Shown one piece after another: positions 63,951 through 64,000 of a stretch of 64,000 bases of DNA. The notes under the pieces are model-generated. The model saw only the letters and a program-made list of their open reading frames with translations, searched no databases and was not told the origin of the DNA. The number at the start of each line of letters is the position of its first letter. Position 1 is the first letter of the stretch. A program made the position numbers and the translations under genes. The stretch is taken from assembly GCA_002127285.1 (NCBI GenBank), contig NFUW01000002.1:582744-646743 (forward strand), in the 5' to 3' direction. Source of the DNA: Chitinophagaceae bacterium IBVUCB1. Lineage in GTDB: Bacteria; Bacteroidota; Bacteroidia; Chitinophagales; Chitinophagaceae.

Positions 63951-64000
63951 CCGGTTAGCCTGCAACAAAAAGATAGGGGAGTAAAAACGGCAACAAAACG
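63951..64000. other. Right-end sequence
   Basis: Fifty bases after the polymerase stop. TGCAACAAA (63961-63969) and AAAAACGGCAACAAAA (63983-63998) repeat elements of the 31790-31955 cluster. No gene is evident before the window ends. Confidence 0.5.

Overview
The window looks like a chromosomal segment from a Bacteroidota bacterium, most likely of the Chitinophagaceae or a close relative. Four things support this: several secreted proteins end in type IX secretion system (T9SS) sorting domains; promoters fit the Bacteroidota pattern TTG-N19-TAnnTTTG; Shine-Dalgarno sequences are mostly weak and starts such as TTG and GTG are common; and the protein families (DUF6438, DUF4260, short-form SpeA, GloVer repeats, TamB) are typical of the phylum. 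The species assignment is inference.

Layout. 1-2059: 3' part of a 23S rRNA gene, a 5S rRNA and a strong terminator, the end of an rRNA operon. 2150-9844: TamB, a secreted prolyl oligopeptidase and a DUF6438 lipoprotein. 9928-18563: housekeeping genes (dprA, rimO, der, tilS, rlmH) with a rhomboid protease and a PNGase F-like T9SS protein. 18643-18802: tRNA-Arg(ACG) with its own promoter and terminator. 18855-34997: an accessory, envelope-oriented stretch holding a monothiol thioredoxin-like lipoprotein, a double OmpA protein, two Crp/Fnr regulators, two tiny paralogous four-cysteine lipoproteins, a gingipain-fold (C25-like) T9SS protein, a stand-alone 70-residue T9SS-CTD-like protein, a T9SS-exported Porphyromonas-type peptidylarginine/agmatine deiminase, a DDAH-like guanidino hydrolase, a GloVer-repeat T9SS protein, CvfB, DUF4260 and a DNA-alkylation-repair protein. 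35015-49955: pyrR-pyrB, accD, smpB, gyrA, a lipid desaturase, a cold-shock protein and miaE, interspersed with two membrane glycosyltransferases and a lipoprotein archaemetzincin. 49958-54826: a tryptophan dioxygenase/ABC exporter operon and an EamA transporter. 54922-60155: speA, maeB-PTA and an HI0933-type flavoprotein. 60156-64000: an AT-rich TPR membrane protein and a Y-family DNA polymerase embedded in intergenic DNA full of palindromes and repeats.

Most genes are ordinary core functions. The points most worth a second look are: (1) the GTAC-rich palindromic arrays at 60391-60421 and 62050-62430, including a 36-bp inverted repeat with perfect 17-bp arms, just upstream of an error-prone polymerase; (2) the orphan CTD-like protein between two T9SS cargo genes; (3) the neighbouring gingipain-fold protein, whose catalytic His appears lost, and PPAD-like deiminase, which recall the Porphyromonas gingivalis secretome; (4) a lipoprotein archaemetzincin with a complete metal-binding signature; and (5) several families of short extragenic repeats. 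No CRISPR array, prophage, transposase or complete integrative element was seen. Functions are read from motifs and family memory; no database search was possible.
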